Assembly (NCBI RefSeq): GCF_900104265.1
Contig: NZ_FNJJ01000005.1
Span: forward strand, 1 to 64,000
Source: Ectopseudomonas guguanensis
Lineage (GTDB): Bacteria > Pseudomonadota > Gammaproteobacteria > Pseudomonadales > Pseudomonadaceae
Direction: 5' to 3'
DNA: 64,000 bases
Translations under genes and position numbers: made by a program
Notes under the pieces: generated by a model
What the model was told of the DNA's origin: nothing
Databases searched by the model: none
What the model saw: only the letters and a program-made list of their open reading frames with translations
Shown: one piece after another, positions 17,140 through 25,121 of the stretch
Position numbering within the stretch: the first letter of the stretch is position 1
Layout: the number at the start of each line of letters is the position of its first letter

Positions 17140-18357
17140 ATGCGAGCGGATCTGATCATCGTCGGCGCCGGAATGGTCGGCAGCACCCTGGCCCTGGCGC
17201 TGGAGCACAGTGGCCTGGACATCCTGATCGTCGACGGTGGCCCGCTGAGCGTATCGCCGTTCGCTGCGCAGGCGCCGTTCGAGCCGCGCGTCAGTGCGCT
17301 GTCCATGGCCAGCCAGCGCATCCTCGACCGCCTCGGCGCCTGGCCAGGTATCGCCGCACGGCGCGCCTGTCCCTACGGCGAGATGCGCGTGTGGGACGGC
17401 TCCGGTACCGGCAGCATCCACTTCGCCGCCGCCAGCGTGCATGCCGAGACGCTGGGGCACATCGTCGAGAACCGCGTGGTGCAGGACGCCCTGCTCGAAC
17501 GCCTGCATGACAGCCAGATCGGCCTGCTGCCGGGCGCACGCCTGGAGCAGCTGCGTCGCTCCGGCGACGACTGGCTGCTGACCCTGGAGGGTGGCCGTCA
17601 GCTGCGCGCACCACTGCTGGTGGCGGCTGACGGTGGCAACTCCGCGGTGCGCCGCCTGGCCGGCTGCGCCACCCGCGAATGGGATTATCTGCATCACGCC
17701 ATCGTCACCAGCGTGCGCTGCGAGCGCCCGCACCAGGCCACGGCCTGGCAGCGTTTCACCGACGATGGGCCGCTGGCCTTCCTGCCGCTGGCGGGGCCGG
17801 CTGGCGAGCACTGGTGTTCGATCGTCTGGTCCACCGTGCCGGTCGAGGCCGAACGCCTGATGGCGCTTGGCGATGAGGCCTTCTGCGCCGAGCTTGGCAA
17901 GGCCTTCGAGCATCGCCTCGGCAAGGTGCTGCATGCCGACCGTCGCCTGTGCATCCCGCTGCGCCAGCGTCATGCCAAACGTTACGTCGAGCCGGGCCTG
18001 GCGCTGATCGGCGATGCCGCGCACACCATCCACCCGCTGGCGGGGCAGGGCGTCAATCTCGGTTTTCTCGATGCCGCGGTGCTCGCCGAGGTGCTGCTGC
18101 ACGCCGTCGAACGCGGCGAGAATCTCGCCGAAGAGCGGGTGCTGAGCCGCTTCGAACGTCGGCGCATGCCGCACAACCTGGCGATGATGGCGGCGATGGA
18201 GGGCTTCCAGCGCCTGTTTCAGGCCGACCCGCTGCCACTGCGCCTGCTGCGCAACGTCGGTCTCGATCTGGTCGACGGCCAGGCCGAAGCCAAGGCGCTG
18301 TTCGTACGTCAGGCGCTGGGGCTGTCGGGCGACCTGCCGGAGCTGGCGCGGGCCTGA
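17140..18357 (+). CDS. ubiI: 2-octaprenylphenol hydroxylase / UbiI (VisC) family monooxygenase
   Basis: A 405-aa paralogue of the preceding enzyme. It has LIIVGAGMVGSTLALALEHSG, the DG-type motif LVAADGGNSAVRRLAG and the C-terminal LIGDAAHTIHPLAGQGVNLGFLD. It hydroxylates C5 of the ubiquinone precursor. The VSALSMASQRILDRLGAW stretch and its position after ubiH match VisC/UbiI. ATG 17140 is preferred because AAGGA lies 6 nt upstream; ATG 17134 abuts that site. Last gene of the UPF0149-pepP-ubiH-ubiI operon. Confidence 0.9.
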   Translation: MRADLIIVGAGMVGSTLALALEHSGLDILIVDGGPLSVSPFAAQAPFEPRVSALSMASQRILDRLGAWPGIAARRACPYGEMRVWDGSGTGSIHFAAASVHAETLGHIVENRVVQDALLERLHDSQIGLLPGARLEQLRRSGDDWLLTLEGGRQLRAPLLVAADGGNSAVRRLAGCATREWDYLHHAIVTSVRCERPHQATAWQRFTDDGPLAFLPLAGPAGEHWCSIVWSTVPVEAERLMALGDEAFCAELGKAFEHRLGKVLHADRRLCIPLRQRHAKRYVEPGLALIGDAAHTIHPLAGQGVNLGFLDAAVLAEVLLHAVERGENLAEERVLSRFERRRMPHNLAMMAAMEGFQRLFQADPLPLRLLRNVGLDLVDGQAEAKALFVRQALGLSGDLPELARA

Positions 18358-18494
18358 CGAGCGGCCCAACTCCGGGTTTCCCGGTGAAAATGCTTTGTAA
18401 CAACTGGCCATCGCTGCAACGAAGGTTTCGTTGAGAAGGCAAATAACATTCACTACTATTCAGCCACTTTGCTCACCCACAAGAGGCTGGTCCC

Positions 18495-19496
18495 ATGAAG
18501 GCTCGCAACGCGCTTCTCGCTGCATTCACTCTCAGCACCCTGGCTACTGCCGTTCAGGCTGCTGACGAAGTGGTGGTCTATTCCGCCCGTATCGACGAGC
18601 TGATCAAGCCGGTATTCGATCTCTACACCGAGAAGACCGGGGTCAAGGTGAAGTTCATCACCGACAAGGAAGCCCCGCTGATTGCCCGCCTCAAGGCCGA
18701 AGGTGCCAACACCCCGGCTGACCTCCTGATCACCGTCGACGCCGGCAACCTCTGGCAGGCCGAGCAGGAAGGCGTGCTGCAGCCGACCAAATCCGATGTC
18801 ATCAGCGCCAACATCCCCGCTCAGTATCGCTCCAGCACCGACAGCTGGACTGGCCTGTCGCTGCGCGCGCGGACCATCTTCTACTCCACCGAGCGGGTCA
18901 AGCCGGAAGAGCTGTCCACCTACGAAGCCCTGGCCGACAAGAACTGGGAAGGCCGTCTGTGCCTGCGTACCAGCAAGAAGGTCTACAACCAGTCGCTGAC
19001 CGCCACCCTGATCGAGACCCACGGTGCCGAGAAGACCGAAGAGATCGTCAAGGGTTGGGTCAACAACCTGGCCACCGACGTGTTCCCGGATGACACCGCG
19101 CTGCTGCAGGCCATCGATGCCGGTCAGTGCGACGTGGGCATCACCAACACCTACTACTATGGCCGCCTGCACAAGCAGCAGCCGGACCTGAAGGTCAAGC
19201 CGTTCTGGCCGAACCAGAATGACCGTGGCGTGCACGTCAACCTGGCCGGTGCCGGCGTGACCAAGCATGCACCGCATGCCGAGCAGGCCAGGAAACTGCT
19301 GGAGTGGATGACCACCCCGGAAGCGCAGAGCATCTTCGCCGGCGTCAACCAGGAGTTCCCGGCCAACCCGGCGGTCGCGCCGTCCGAGGAAGTGGCTGCC
19401 TGGGGCAACTTCAAGGCTGACTCGGTTGCCACGGAAGTGGCCGGCAAGCGCCAGGCTGAGGCCACCATGCTGATGGATCGCGCCGGTTGGCAGTGA
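18495..19496 (+). CDS. Fe(3+) ABC transporter substrate-binding protein (FbpA/HitA type)
   Basis: A 333-aa periplasmic ferric-ion binding protein. Its signal peptide is [25 protein letters not shown]. The family hallmark is the pair of iron-ligating tyrosines in [13 protein letters not shown]; other motifs are [32 protein letters not shown] and the [14 protein letters not shown] tail. It delivers Fe3+ to the permease encoded at 19641. The AT-rich stretch AAATAACATTCACTACTATT 70 bp upstream faintly recalls a Fur box, but too weakly to call. No ATPase gene of this transporter lies here. The equivalent pair in PAO1, as I recall, also precedes gcvT. Confidence 0.9.
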   Translation: MKARNALLAAFTLSTLATAVQAADEVVVYSARIDELIKPVFDLYTEKTGVKVKFITDKEAPLIARLKAEGANTPADLLITVDAGNLWQAEQEGVLQPTKSDVISANIPAQYRSSTDSWTGLSLRARTIFYSTERVKPEELSTYEALADKNWEGRLCLRTSKKVYNQSLTATLIETHGAEKTEEIVKGWVNNLATDVFPDDTALLQAIDAGQCDVGITNTYYYGRLHKQQPDLKVKPFWPNQNDRGVHVNLAGAGVTKHAPHAEQARKLLEWMTTPEAQSIFAGVNQEFPANPAVAPSEEVAAWGNFKADSVATEVAGKRQAEATMLMDRAGWQ

Positions 19497-19526
19497 GGCG
19501 GCTACAGGCTATAGGCCGCAAGCTCC

Positions 19527-19568
19527 AAGCCTGAAGCCTGAAGCCTGAAGCCTGAAGCTTGCAGCTTG
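19527..19568. repeat. 7-bp tandem repeat AAGCCTG, decaying
   Basis: Four perfect AAGCCTG copies (19527-19554) are followed by AAGCTTG and CAGCTTG variants. A looser relative (GGCTGCAGGCTGCAGGCGGCAGGC) occurs after the pckA terminator near 63848. It lies between the iron-binding protein gene and its permease. Confidence 0.7.
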
Positions 19569-19590
19569 CAGCCTCTGGCTGTTTTACTTC

Positions 19591-19614
19591 GACGCCCCGC
19601 CTAGCCGGGGCGTC
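19591..19614 (+). terminator. Hairpin between substrate-binding protein and permease genes
   Basis: GACGCCCCG-CCTAGC-CGGGGCGTC forms a 9-bp perfect stem ahead of the permease start. The following bases (GTCATTTGCG) are only weakly T-rich, so it is probably a partial terminator that lets binding protein be made in excess over permease. Confidence 0.55.
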
Positions 19615-19640
19615 GTCATTTGCGTAGTCGAGGAATCCGC

Positions 19641-21257
19641 GTGCCGCATCCCGTCCAGCGTCGCTGGTACCCCATCGTCCTTGCCGTTGCCGCCCTGGTA
19701 CTGATGCCGCTATCGGTTTTGCTGCTGAGCTGGCATGAGGTCGATCAGCAGATCTGGACGCATCTGTGGCAGACGCAGATGACTCGGCTGATCGGCAATA
19801 CCCTGACCCTGGTGCTTGGCGTCGGCCTCGGCGTGACACTGCTGGGCGTCAGCCTGGCCTGGCTTACCAGTCTCTGCGAGTTCCCCGGTCGGCGCTGGCT
19901 GGACTGGGCGCTGATGTTGCCGTTCGCCATTCCCGCCTACGTGCTGGCGTTCGTCTTCGTCGGCCTGCTGGATTTCGCCGGGCCGGTGCAGACGCTGCTG
20001 CGCGAATGGTTCGGCAGCGGTTTTCGTTTGCCCCGCGTGCGCTCCACCGGCGGCGTCATCATCGTTCTGGTACTGGTGTTCTACCCCTATGTCTACCTGC
20101 TTGCGCGCGGCGCCTTCCTGGCCCAGGGCAAGGGACTGATGGAGGCGGCGCGGGCGCTCGGGCAAAGCCCGTGGCAGGCCTTCTGGCGCGTGGCACTGCC
20201 GATGGCGCGCCCGGCGATCGGGGCCGGCCTGGCGCTGGCGATCATGGAAACCCTGGCCGACTTCGGCGCGGTATCGGTGTTCAATTTCGATACCTTCACC
20301 ACCGCGATCTACAAGACCTGGTACAGCTTCTACAGCCTGACCAGCGCGACCCAGCTGGCCAGCCTGTTGCTGCTGGCCGTGGCCCTGGTGCTCTACGGCG
20401 AACGTCGCGCCCGCGGCGCCGCACGCCCGGCCAACGAACGCCCGCGCGGCAAGGCGCTGTACCACCTGCACGGCTGGAAAGCCTTCGCTGCCAGCGCCTG
20501 GTGCGGCCTGGTGTTCGCCTGTGCCTTCGTCATCCCGCTGCTGCAACTGCTGGTGTGGTTCTGGCAGCGCGGCCGCTTCGACCTCGACGAGCGCTATGCC
20601 GGGCTGATCCTGCATACCCTGTACCTGGGCGGCATGGCGGCGCTGATCACCGTCAGCGTGGCCATGCTGCTGGCCTTCGCCAGGCGTCAGGCGCCGACTC
20701 GTGGCATGCGTATCGGCGTGGCGCTGGGCAACCTGGGTTATGCCCTGCCTGGCTCGGTGCTGGCGGTGGCGATCATGCTGGCGTTCAGCTTCCTCGATCG
20801 CGAGCTGGTGATTCCGCTGTCCTCGGCCCTGGGGGGCGCCGGCAAGCCCTTGTTGCTGGGCAGCCTGGCGGCGCTGCTGGTGGCCTACCTGATCCGCTTC
20901 ATGGCGGTGGCGTTCGGGCCGCTGGAAACCAGCCTGGCGCGAATCCGCCCGTCGCTGCCGGAGGCTTCGCGCAGCCTGGGCGTTGGCGGCTTTGGCCTGT
21001 TCTTCAGGGTCTACCTGCCGCTGCTGCTGCCGGGCACCCTCTCTGCCGCGTTGCTGGTGTTCGTCGATGTGCTCAAGGAAATGCCGGCGACCCTGCTGAT
21101 GCGCCCCTTCGGCTGGGACACGTTGTCGGTACGCGTATTCGAGATGACCAGCGAGGGCGAATGGGCGCGTGCTTCGCTGCCGGCGCTGACCCTGGTGCTG
21201 GTCGGCCTGCTGCCGGTGATCCTGCTGATCCGTCGCTCGGCGCGGCGGGTCGGCTGA
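19641..21257 (+). CDS. Iron ABC transporter permease (FbpB/HitB type)
   Basis: A 538-aa double permease with about 12 helices and two binding-protein-dependent transport loops, EAARALGQSPWQAFWRVALP and EASRSLGVGGFGLFFRVYLP. Each has the EAA...G motif that docks the ATPase. The duplicated architecture in one chain is that of FbpB/SfuB ferric transporters. GTG 19641 is chosen because GAGGAA lies 5 nt upstream; a TTG at 19620 lacks any such site. It works with the ferric-binding protein gene upstream; the ATPase must be supplied from elsewhere. Confidence 0.9.
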   Translation: MPHPVQRRWYPIVLAVAALVLMPLSVLLLSWHEVDQQIWTHLWQTQMTRLIGNTLTLVLGVGLGVTLLGVSLAWLTSLCEFPGRRWLDWALMLPFAIPAYVLAFVFVGLLDFAGPVQTLLREWFGSGFRLPRVRSTGGVIIVLVLVFYPYVYLLARGAFLAQGKGLMEAARALGQSPWQAFWRVALPMARPAIGAGLALAIMETLADFGAVSVFNFDTFTTAIYKTWYSFYSLTSATQLASLLLLAVALVLYGERRARGAARPANERPRGKALYHLHGWKAFAASAWCGLVFACAFVIPLLQLLVWFWQRGRFDLDERYAGLILHTLYLGGMAALITVSVAMLLAFARRQAPTRGMRIGVALGNLGYALPGSVLAVAIMLAFSFLDRELVIPLSSALGGAGKPLLLGSLAALLVAYLIRFMAVAFGPLETSLARIRPSLPEASRSLGVGGFGLFFRVYLPLLLPGTLSAALLVFVDVLKEMPATLLMRPFGWDTLSVRVFEMTSEGEWARASLPALTLVLVGLLPVILLIRRSARRVG

Positions 21258-21280
21258 GCGCACGGTGACCCAGCCAGGCT

Positions 21281-21335
21281 GTAGGGCGGGTGCAACCCGC
21301 CAGTGTTGGGGCATGGCGGGTTGCACCCGCCCTAC
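21281..21335. repeat. REPIN-like doublet, GTAGGGCGGGTGCAACCCGCC family
   Basis: GTAGGGCGGGTGCAACCCGCC is followed after a short spacer by the inverted copy GGCGGGTTGCACCCGCCCTAC. A second copy lies at 63892-63943 and a half copy at 2189-2210. Confidence 0.75.
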
Positions 21336-21420
21336 GACCTGAAGCCAGGATGACCCTCCGGGCGCATGCGGCTACAATGCGCGCCATTCGCGAGCCGGGG
21401 CAGCCCGGCAAGATTCATCT

Positions 21421-21527
21421 AGAAGCTATCCGACGACTGCATGGATGCAGGCGGTAGGGCGAAGCACGGAGCTTGAGCCGATGCCGCGCTGCAAGACGCA
21501 GGCAATGGCAACGCAGGTAGCTTCTAA
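21421..21527. repeat. 107-bp palindromic element of the CTACCTGCGTTG family
   Basis: The ends TAGAAGCTATC (21421-21431) and GGTAGCTTCTA (21517-21527) are inverted with one mismatch. On the minus strand the element begins TAGAAGCTACCTGCGTTGCCAT, closely related to the left end of the element at 13742. The interiors differ, so these are diverged members of one family. Confidence 0.6.
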
Positions 21528-21563
21528 GGGTCTGAATCGCCAAGCCCGGAAGGAGATTTACCC

Positions 21564-22661
21564 ATGGGACAGCGTACCCCCCTTTATGACCTGCACCTGG
21601 CGCTGGGGGCCAAGATGGTGGACTTCGGCGGCTGGGACATGCCGCTGCATTACGGTTCGCAAGTCGAGGAGCATCATCAGGTGCGCCGCGACTGTGGCGT
21701 GTTCGACGTCTCGCACATGTGCGTGGTGGACGTTGCCGGCAGCCAGGCCAAGGCCTTTCTGCAACGCCTGCTGGCCAACGATGTGGCGCGCCTGGAAGGT
21801 CCCGGCAAGGCGCTGTACAGCGCCATGCTCAACGAGCAGGGCGGGGTGATCGACGATCTGATCGTCTACCTAACCGGCTCTTCTTCCCAGGAGCAGGGTT
21901 ACCGCCTGGTGGTCAATGCCGGCACCCGCGACAAGGACCTGGCCTGGATGCACGCCCAGGCCGGCGACTTCGACGTGCAACTGCGCGAGCGGCGCGACCT
22001 GGCCATGCTCGCCATCCAGGGGCCGAAGGCGCGTGCGCGCGTCGCCGAGCTGCTGACCCAGGCGCGTGCGGCGCTGATCCACGAACTCAAGCCGTTCCAG
22101 GGCCTGGCCGAGGGCGACTGGTTCATCGCGCGCACTGGTTATACCGGCGAAGATGGCCTGGAGATCGTGCTGCCGGTGACCGAGGTGGTGCCCTTTCTCA
22201 ACGACCTGGTGGGCGCCGGTATCTCGCCCATCGGCCTTGGCGCCCGTGACACCTTGCGCCTGGAGGCCGGCATGAACCTCTATGGCCAGGACATGGACGA
22301 GCAGGTCAGTCCGCTGGCCGCCAACATGGCCTGGACCATCGCCTGGGAGCCCGCCGCCCGTGACTTCATCGGCCGCGCGGCGCTGGAGGCGCAGCGTGCA
22401 GCCGGTTGCCCGAGCAAGCTGGTTGGCCTGGTACTGGAAGAGCGCGGTGTGCTGCGCGCACACCAGGTCGTACGGGTCGAGGGCATCGGCGAGGGTGAGA
22501 TCACCAGTGGCAGCTTCTCGCCGACGCTGAACAAATCCATCGCGCTGGCGCGGGTGCCGGCCGTGACCGGGGATCGTGCCGAAGTGGAGATCCGCGGCAA
22601 GTGGTACCCGGTGCGGGTGGTGAGGCCGGGTTTCGTGCGTAATGGCAAAACCCTTATCTGA
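21564..22661 (+). CDS. gcvT: Glycine cleavage system T protein (aminomethyltransferase)
   Basis: A 365-aa T protein. It transfers the methylene group from the aminomethyl-lipoyl H protein to tetrahydrofolate, releasing ammonia. Conserved segments are [32 protein letters not shown], the folate-site [14 protein letters not shown] and [26 protein letters not shown] precedes ATG 21564. gcvH follows 94 bp downstream, but gcvP, usually the third gene, is not in this window. Confidence 0.94.
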   Translation: MGQRTPLYDLHLALGAKMVDFGGWDMPLHYGSQVEEHHQVRRDCGVFDVSHMCVVDVAGSQAKAFLQRLLANDVARLEGPGKALYSAMLNEQGGVIDDLIVYLTGSSSQEQGYRLVVNAGTRDKDLAWMHAQAGDFDVQLRERRDLAMLAIQGPKARARVAELLTQARAALIHELKPFQGLAEGDWFIARTGYTGEDGLEIVLPVTEVVPFLNDLVGAGISPIGLGARDTLRLEAGMNLYGQDMDEQVSPLAANMAWTIAWEPAARDFIGRAALEAQRAAGCPSKLVGLVLEERGVLRAHQVVRVEGIGEGEITSGSFSPTLNKSIALARVPAVTGDRAEVEIRGKWYPVRVVRPGFVRNGKTLI

Positions 22662-22755
22662 ATCATCAGGTCGCGGCGCTGGCTTTCCCTCCTGCCGCGG
22701 CCTGCTAAATTGTCCTGACGGCCCGCTTGCCGTCATCGCTTACGAGGAAAGACAC

Positions 22756-23145
22756 ATGAGCAATATCCCCGCCGATCTGCGTTATGCCGCCAGCCACGAG
22801 TGGGCGCGCCTGGAGGCCGACGGCAGTGTGACCGTGGGCATTTCCGACCACGCCCAGGAAGCCCTCGGCGACGTGGTGTTCATCGAGCTGCCGGAAGTCG
22901 GCAAGCAGCTGGGCGCCGGCCAGGAAGCTGGTGTGGTGGAGTCGGTCAAGGCTGCCTCCGACATCTACGCCCCGGTGGGCGGCGAAGTGATCGCGATCAA
23001 CGAGGCGCTGGTCGACAGCCCCGAGAGCGTCAACAGCGATCCGTATGGCAGTTGGTTCTTCAAGCTCAAGCCGAGCGATGCCAGCGAGCTGGACAAGCTG
23101 CTGGACGCGGCTGCCTATGCGGCTGCCGCTGACGCCGACGCCTGA
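22756..23145 (+). CDS. gcvH: Glycine cleavage system H protein
   Basis: A 129-aa lipoyl carrier. The lipoylation lysine is in [14 protein letters not shown] and the fold signatures [10 protein letters not shown] and [12 protein letters not shown] are complete. It shuttles the aminomethyl group between the P, T and L proteins. ATG 22756 has GAGGAAAG upstream. The C-terminus has an Ala/Asp-rich tail ([11 protein letters not shown]) slightly beyond the usual end. A hairpin follows 19 bp after the stop. Confidence 0.94.
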   Translation: MSNIPADLRYAASHEWARLEADGSVTVGISDHAQEALGDVVFIELPEVGKQLGAGQEAGVVESVKAASDIYAPVGGEVIAINEALVDSPESVNSDPYGSWFFKLKPSDASELDKLLDAAAYAAAADADA

Positions 23146-23164
23146 TTCATCTGGCTTCGACCCG

Positions 23165-23186
23165 GAAACCCGCCAAGGCGGGTTTC
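23165..23186 (+). terminator. Terminator hairpin after gcvH
   Basis: GAAACCCGCC-AA-GGCGGGTTTC is a perfect 10-bp inverted repeat 19 bp after the gcvH stop, followed by TGCATTTCTG, a weak T tract. Confidence 0.65.
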
Positions 23187-23270
23187 TGCATTTCTGGGCT
23201 CCGCTAATGAATTCGCATGTAGGGCGTCAGTGGTAGCCCGTATGTAACCCTGGGAGTGACGATACCCCAT

Positions 23271-23321
23271 GTGGGAGGCGCTTCAGCGGCGAGCTCTCGT
23301 CGCGGCTAAAGCCCCTCCCAC
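23271..23321. repeat. REP-like doublet with GTGGG ends
   Basis: GTGGGAGGCGCTTCAGCGGCGA is followed by the inverted CGCGGCTAAAGCCCCTCCCAC. It resembles the GTAGGAGCGGCTTCAGCCGCGA family but carries GTGG instead of GTAG at the foot. Confidence 0.55.
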
Positions 23322-23385
23322 GATTTGTACCGTGCATGCATCGGTTGATGCAGGTAGGCGCGCTCTTGTAGGCCCGTTCAATCCC

Positions 23386-23577
23386 TAATGCTGTTCACTT
23401 AAGAAATGGTCGAGCTTGATCAGTCCCCTCGCCCTCCGGGGAGAGGGTTAGGGCGGGCCGCGTTCGGAGAGGGGGGAAACTGGCAGTTTTGCGGTGTCTT
23501 CTGCCCTCTCCCCCAGCCCCTCTCCCATAAGTGGGAGAGGGGAGCCACACGCGTGCAGCCTTAAGTGAACAGCATTA
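23386..23577. mobile_element. 192-bp MITE-like element with 18-bp terminal inverted repeats
   Basis: Ends TAATGCTGTTCACTTAAG (23386-23403) and its exact reverse complement (23560-23577) bound a non-coding core. The core contains paired palindromes built on CCCTCCGGGGAGAGGG and CCCCTCTCCCATAAGTGGGAGAGG. GTTCAATCCC occurs immediately left (23376-23385) and, after one base, right (23579-23588), consistent with a 10-bp target duplication. It carries no transposase, so it would have to be mobilised in trans. Confidence 0.78.
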
Positions 23578-23616
23578 TGTTCAATCCCCTCTTTAACCGC
23601 TGGTCAGCATGGGTAG

Positions 23617-23668
23617 CACCTTCACTCAATACAATATATAAAAATACATATTGTATTGAGTGAAGGTG
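23617..23668. promoter_or_regulatory. Large palindromic operator of the ArsR/BigR-type operon
   Basis: The arm CACCTTCACTCAATACAATAT (first 20 bases quoted as CACCTTCACTCAATACAATA plus T; 23617-23637) is repeated exactly inverted at 23648-23668, with a 10-bp AT-rich centre (ATAAAAATAC). It lies directly before GTG 23673, and its right arm includes the AAGG ribosome-binding site. AT-rich palindromes with ATATTGTA-type cores are the known operators of BigR/SqrR regulators, so autorepression by the adjacent ArsR protein is likely. Confidence 0.8.
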
Positions 23669-23672
23669 TGCC

Positions 23673-23987
23673 GTGGCTGAGTCCATCGATATCCAGCAAT
23701 TGCGTGCCAATGCCGATGCTGCCGGGCAGTTGCTCAAGGCGTTGGCCAATCCGGATCGCCTGCTGCTGCTGTGTCAGCTGTCGCAGGGCGAGCGCAATGT
23801 CAGCGAGCTGGAGGCATTGCTCGGCATTCAGCAGCCGACGCTGTCGCAACAACTGGCCGTGCTGCGCCGTGAAGGGCTGGTGGAGACCCGCCGCGACGGC
23901 AAGCAGATCTTCTATCGCATCAGCAGCCCGGCGGCGCTGGCGGTGATCGAGACGCTCTACCGCCTGTTCTGCGAGGGCCGGCAATGA
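23673..23987 (+). CDS. bigR: ArsR-family repressor, BigR/SqrR (persulfide-sensing) type
   Basis: A 104-aa winged-helix dimer. The recognition helix region reads NVSELEALLGIQQPTLSQQLAVLRREGLVETRRDGKQIFY. Two cysteines are present: one in LLLLCQLSQGE (about residue 36) and one in YRLFCEGRQ (about 101). This two-Cys pattern, without the ELCVCDL metal site of classical ArsR, is that of BigR/SqrR/YgaV, which form a tetrasulfide bridge with reactive sulfur species. The start is GTG 23673. It overlaps the following YeeE gene by 4 bp. The gene symbol is by analogy. Confidence 0.8.
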   Translation: MAESIDIQQLRANADAAGQLLKALANPDRLLLLCQLSQGERNVSELEALLGIQQPTLSQQLAVLRREGLVETRRDGKQIFYRISSPAALAVIETLYRLFCEGRQ

Positions 23988-24418
23988 GTATCGACTGGGC
24001 CGGCTTCACGCCCTGGAGCGCCCTGGCCGGCGGTGCCCTGATTGGCCTGGCGGCCGCCCTGTTTGCCCTGGTCAATGGTCGCGTGGCCGGCATCAGTGGG
24101 CTGCTCGGCAGTCTGCTGCAGCATCAGGGCGAAGGGCGAGGTGAAAAGCTGGCCTTTCTGCTTGGCCTGTTGCTGGCGCCGGGGCTCTGGGCGATGTTCG
24201 CCGCGTTGCCGCCGGTTCACTTCGACACCGGCAGCCTCGGCCTGATCTTGGCCGGCCTGCTGGTGGGCATCGGCACGCGCTACGGCTCCGGCTGCACCAG
24301 CGGTCATGGCGTATGCGGCATCTCGCGCCTGTCGCCGCGCTCGCTGGTGGCCACCCTGTGCTTCATGGTCATGGGTTTCGCCACGGTGTTTGTCCTGCGT
24401 CATCTGCTCGGGGGCTGA
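23984..24418 (+). CDS. YeeE/YedE family sulfur transport protein
   Basis: A 144-aa membrane protein with about four helices, half-length compared with long YeeE. The family's cysteine signature GSGCTSGHGVCGISRLSP is present near residues 105-122; in YeeE such cysteines relay thiosulfate or sulfur atoms through the membrane. It is the first of two half-size YeeE-like genes after a BigR-type repressor, an arrangement known in bigR operons, suggesting control by sulfide or persulfide. Start at 23984 overlaps the regulator stop (ATGA). Confidence 0.86.
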   Translation: MSIDWAGFTPWSALAGGALIGLAAALFALVNGRVAGISGLLGSLLQHQGEGRGEKLAFLLGLLLAPGLWAMFAALPPVHFDTGSLGLILAGLLVGIGTRYGSGCTSGHGVCGISRLSPRSLVATLCFMVMGFATVFVLRHLLGG

Positions 24419-24420
24419 AC

Positions 24421-24840
24421 ATGCCCAGACTCAGCGCATTCATCGCCGGGCTGCTGTTCGGCCTCGGTCTGCTGCTGGCAGGCATGGCCGATCCGGCCAA
24501 GGTGCTGGCCTTTCTCGATCTGGCGGGTGACTGGGACCCATCGCTGGCACTGGTGATGGCCGGCGCCATTGGCGCGGCTGCGTTACCGCTGAATCTGGCG
24601 CAGCGGCGTACCAAGGCGTTGCTCGGCGGCGCCATGCAGTTGCCGAACCGGCGCGATCTGGATGCCCGACTGGTCGGCGGTAGCCTGCTGTTCGGGGTTG
24701 GCTGGGGCATCGCCGGCATCTGCCCGGGGCCGGCGCTGGCCATTCTGTTGACCGGGCACTGGCAGGCGGCGTTGTTCGTTGCCGCGATGCTCGCCGGCAT
24801 GCTGATCTTTACCGCGCTGGAGGGCCGGCGCGGGCGTTGA
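24421..24840 (+). CDS. YeeE/YedE-like (DUF6691) sulfur transport protein
   Basis: A 139-aa membrane protein beginning ATG 24421, two bases after the previous stop. It shows FIAGLLFGLGLLLAGMADPAKVLAFLD at the N-terminus and the second half-signature LFGVGWGIAGICPGPALAIL, with a single conserved cysteine in the GICPGPA loop. With the preceding protein it should form a complete YeeE-like transporter from two chains. A longer frame upstream overlaps the previous gene and is not credible. Confidence 0.85.
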   Translation: MPRLSAFIAGLLFGLGLLLAGMADPAKVLAFLDLAGDWDPSLALVMAGAIGAAALPLNLAQRRTKALLGGAMQLPNRRDLDARLVGGSLLFGVGWGIAGICPGPALAILLTGHWQAALFVAAMLAGMLIFTALEGRRGR

Positions 24841-24854
24841 CCTGGAGAACCTCG

Positions 24855-25043
24855 ATGAAAGCCAATGTTGGAACGCTCGACCGTAGCCTGCGCATTGCCG
24901 CGGGTCTGATTCTCATCGCCCTCAGCCTCGCCGGCGTGATCGGTCTGTGGGGCTGGATTGGCGTGGTGCCGCTGGCGACCGGTGTCTTCCGTTTCTGCCC
25001 GGCCTATCCCTTGCTGGGTATCAATACCTGCAAAGTGAAATGA
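24855..25043 (+). CDS. DUF2892 (YgaP-like) inner-membrane protein
   Basis: A 62-aa two-helix protein with the DUF2892 pattern: NVGTLDRSLRIAAGLILIAL, then WGWIGVVPLATGVFRFCPAYPLLGINTCK. The paired cysteines in RFCPAYPLLGINTC are typical and occur in the membrane tail of the YgaP rhodanese, where persulfide leaves the protein. GGAG precedes ATG 24855. As the last gene of the BigR-type operon it fits a sulfur-handling module. Confidence 0.87.
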   Translation: MKANVGTLDRSLRIAAGLILIALSLAGVIGLWGWIGVVPLATGVFRFCPAYPLLGINTCKVK

Positions 25044-25070
25044 AGCCTGTGCCTCGATGCAGCTGAACGA

Positions 25071-25098
25071 AAAACGCCCGGCATCTGCCGGGCGTTTT
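25071..25098. terminator. Bidirectional terminator between DUF2892 gene and aguA
   Basis: AAAACGCCCGGC-ATCT-GCCGGGCGTTTT is a 12-bp perfect stem with A and T runs at either foot, placed between convergent genes, so it can end transcription from both sides. Confidence 0.88.
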
Positions 25099-25121
25099 CA
25101 TGCTGCTGCGGTGAGAAGCCG

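Larger units (their letters stand above)
21258..21563. other. Intergenic region upstream of gcvT with two repeat elements
   Basis: The 306-bp gap holds a GTAG REPIN (21281-21335) and the 107-bp palindromic element at 21421-21527, then the AAGGAG ribosome-binding site of gcvT. I looked for a glycine riboswitch and did not find its conserved core. Confidence 0.55.
23146..23616. other. Intergenic region with terminator, REP and MITE-like element
   Basis: Between gcvH and the ArsR operator there is a terminator hairpin (23165-23186), a GTGGGAGG REP variant (23271-23321) and a complete 192-bp MITE-like element (23386-23577). gcvP would be expected here by analogy with PAO1 but there is no trace of it. 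Confidence 0.6.

Noticed and set aside
18440..18465. Possible Fur box upstream of the ferric-binding protein gene
   Set aside because: AAATAACATTCACTACTATT matches the GATAAT consensus too poorly to annotate.
19527..19568. CRISPR-like array
   Set aside because: Units are 7 bp with no spacers and no cas genes are present.
21258..21563. Glycine riboswitch before gcvT
   Set aside because: The conserved tandem aptamer core was not found; the space is taken by two repeat elements.
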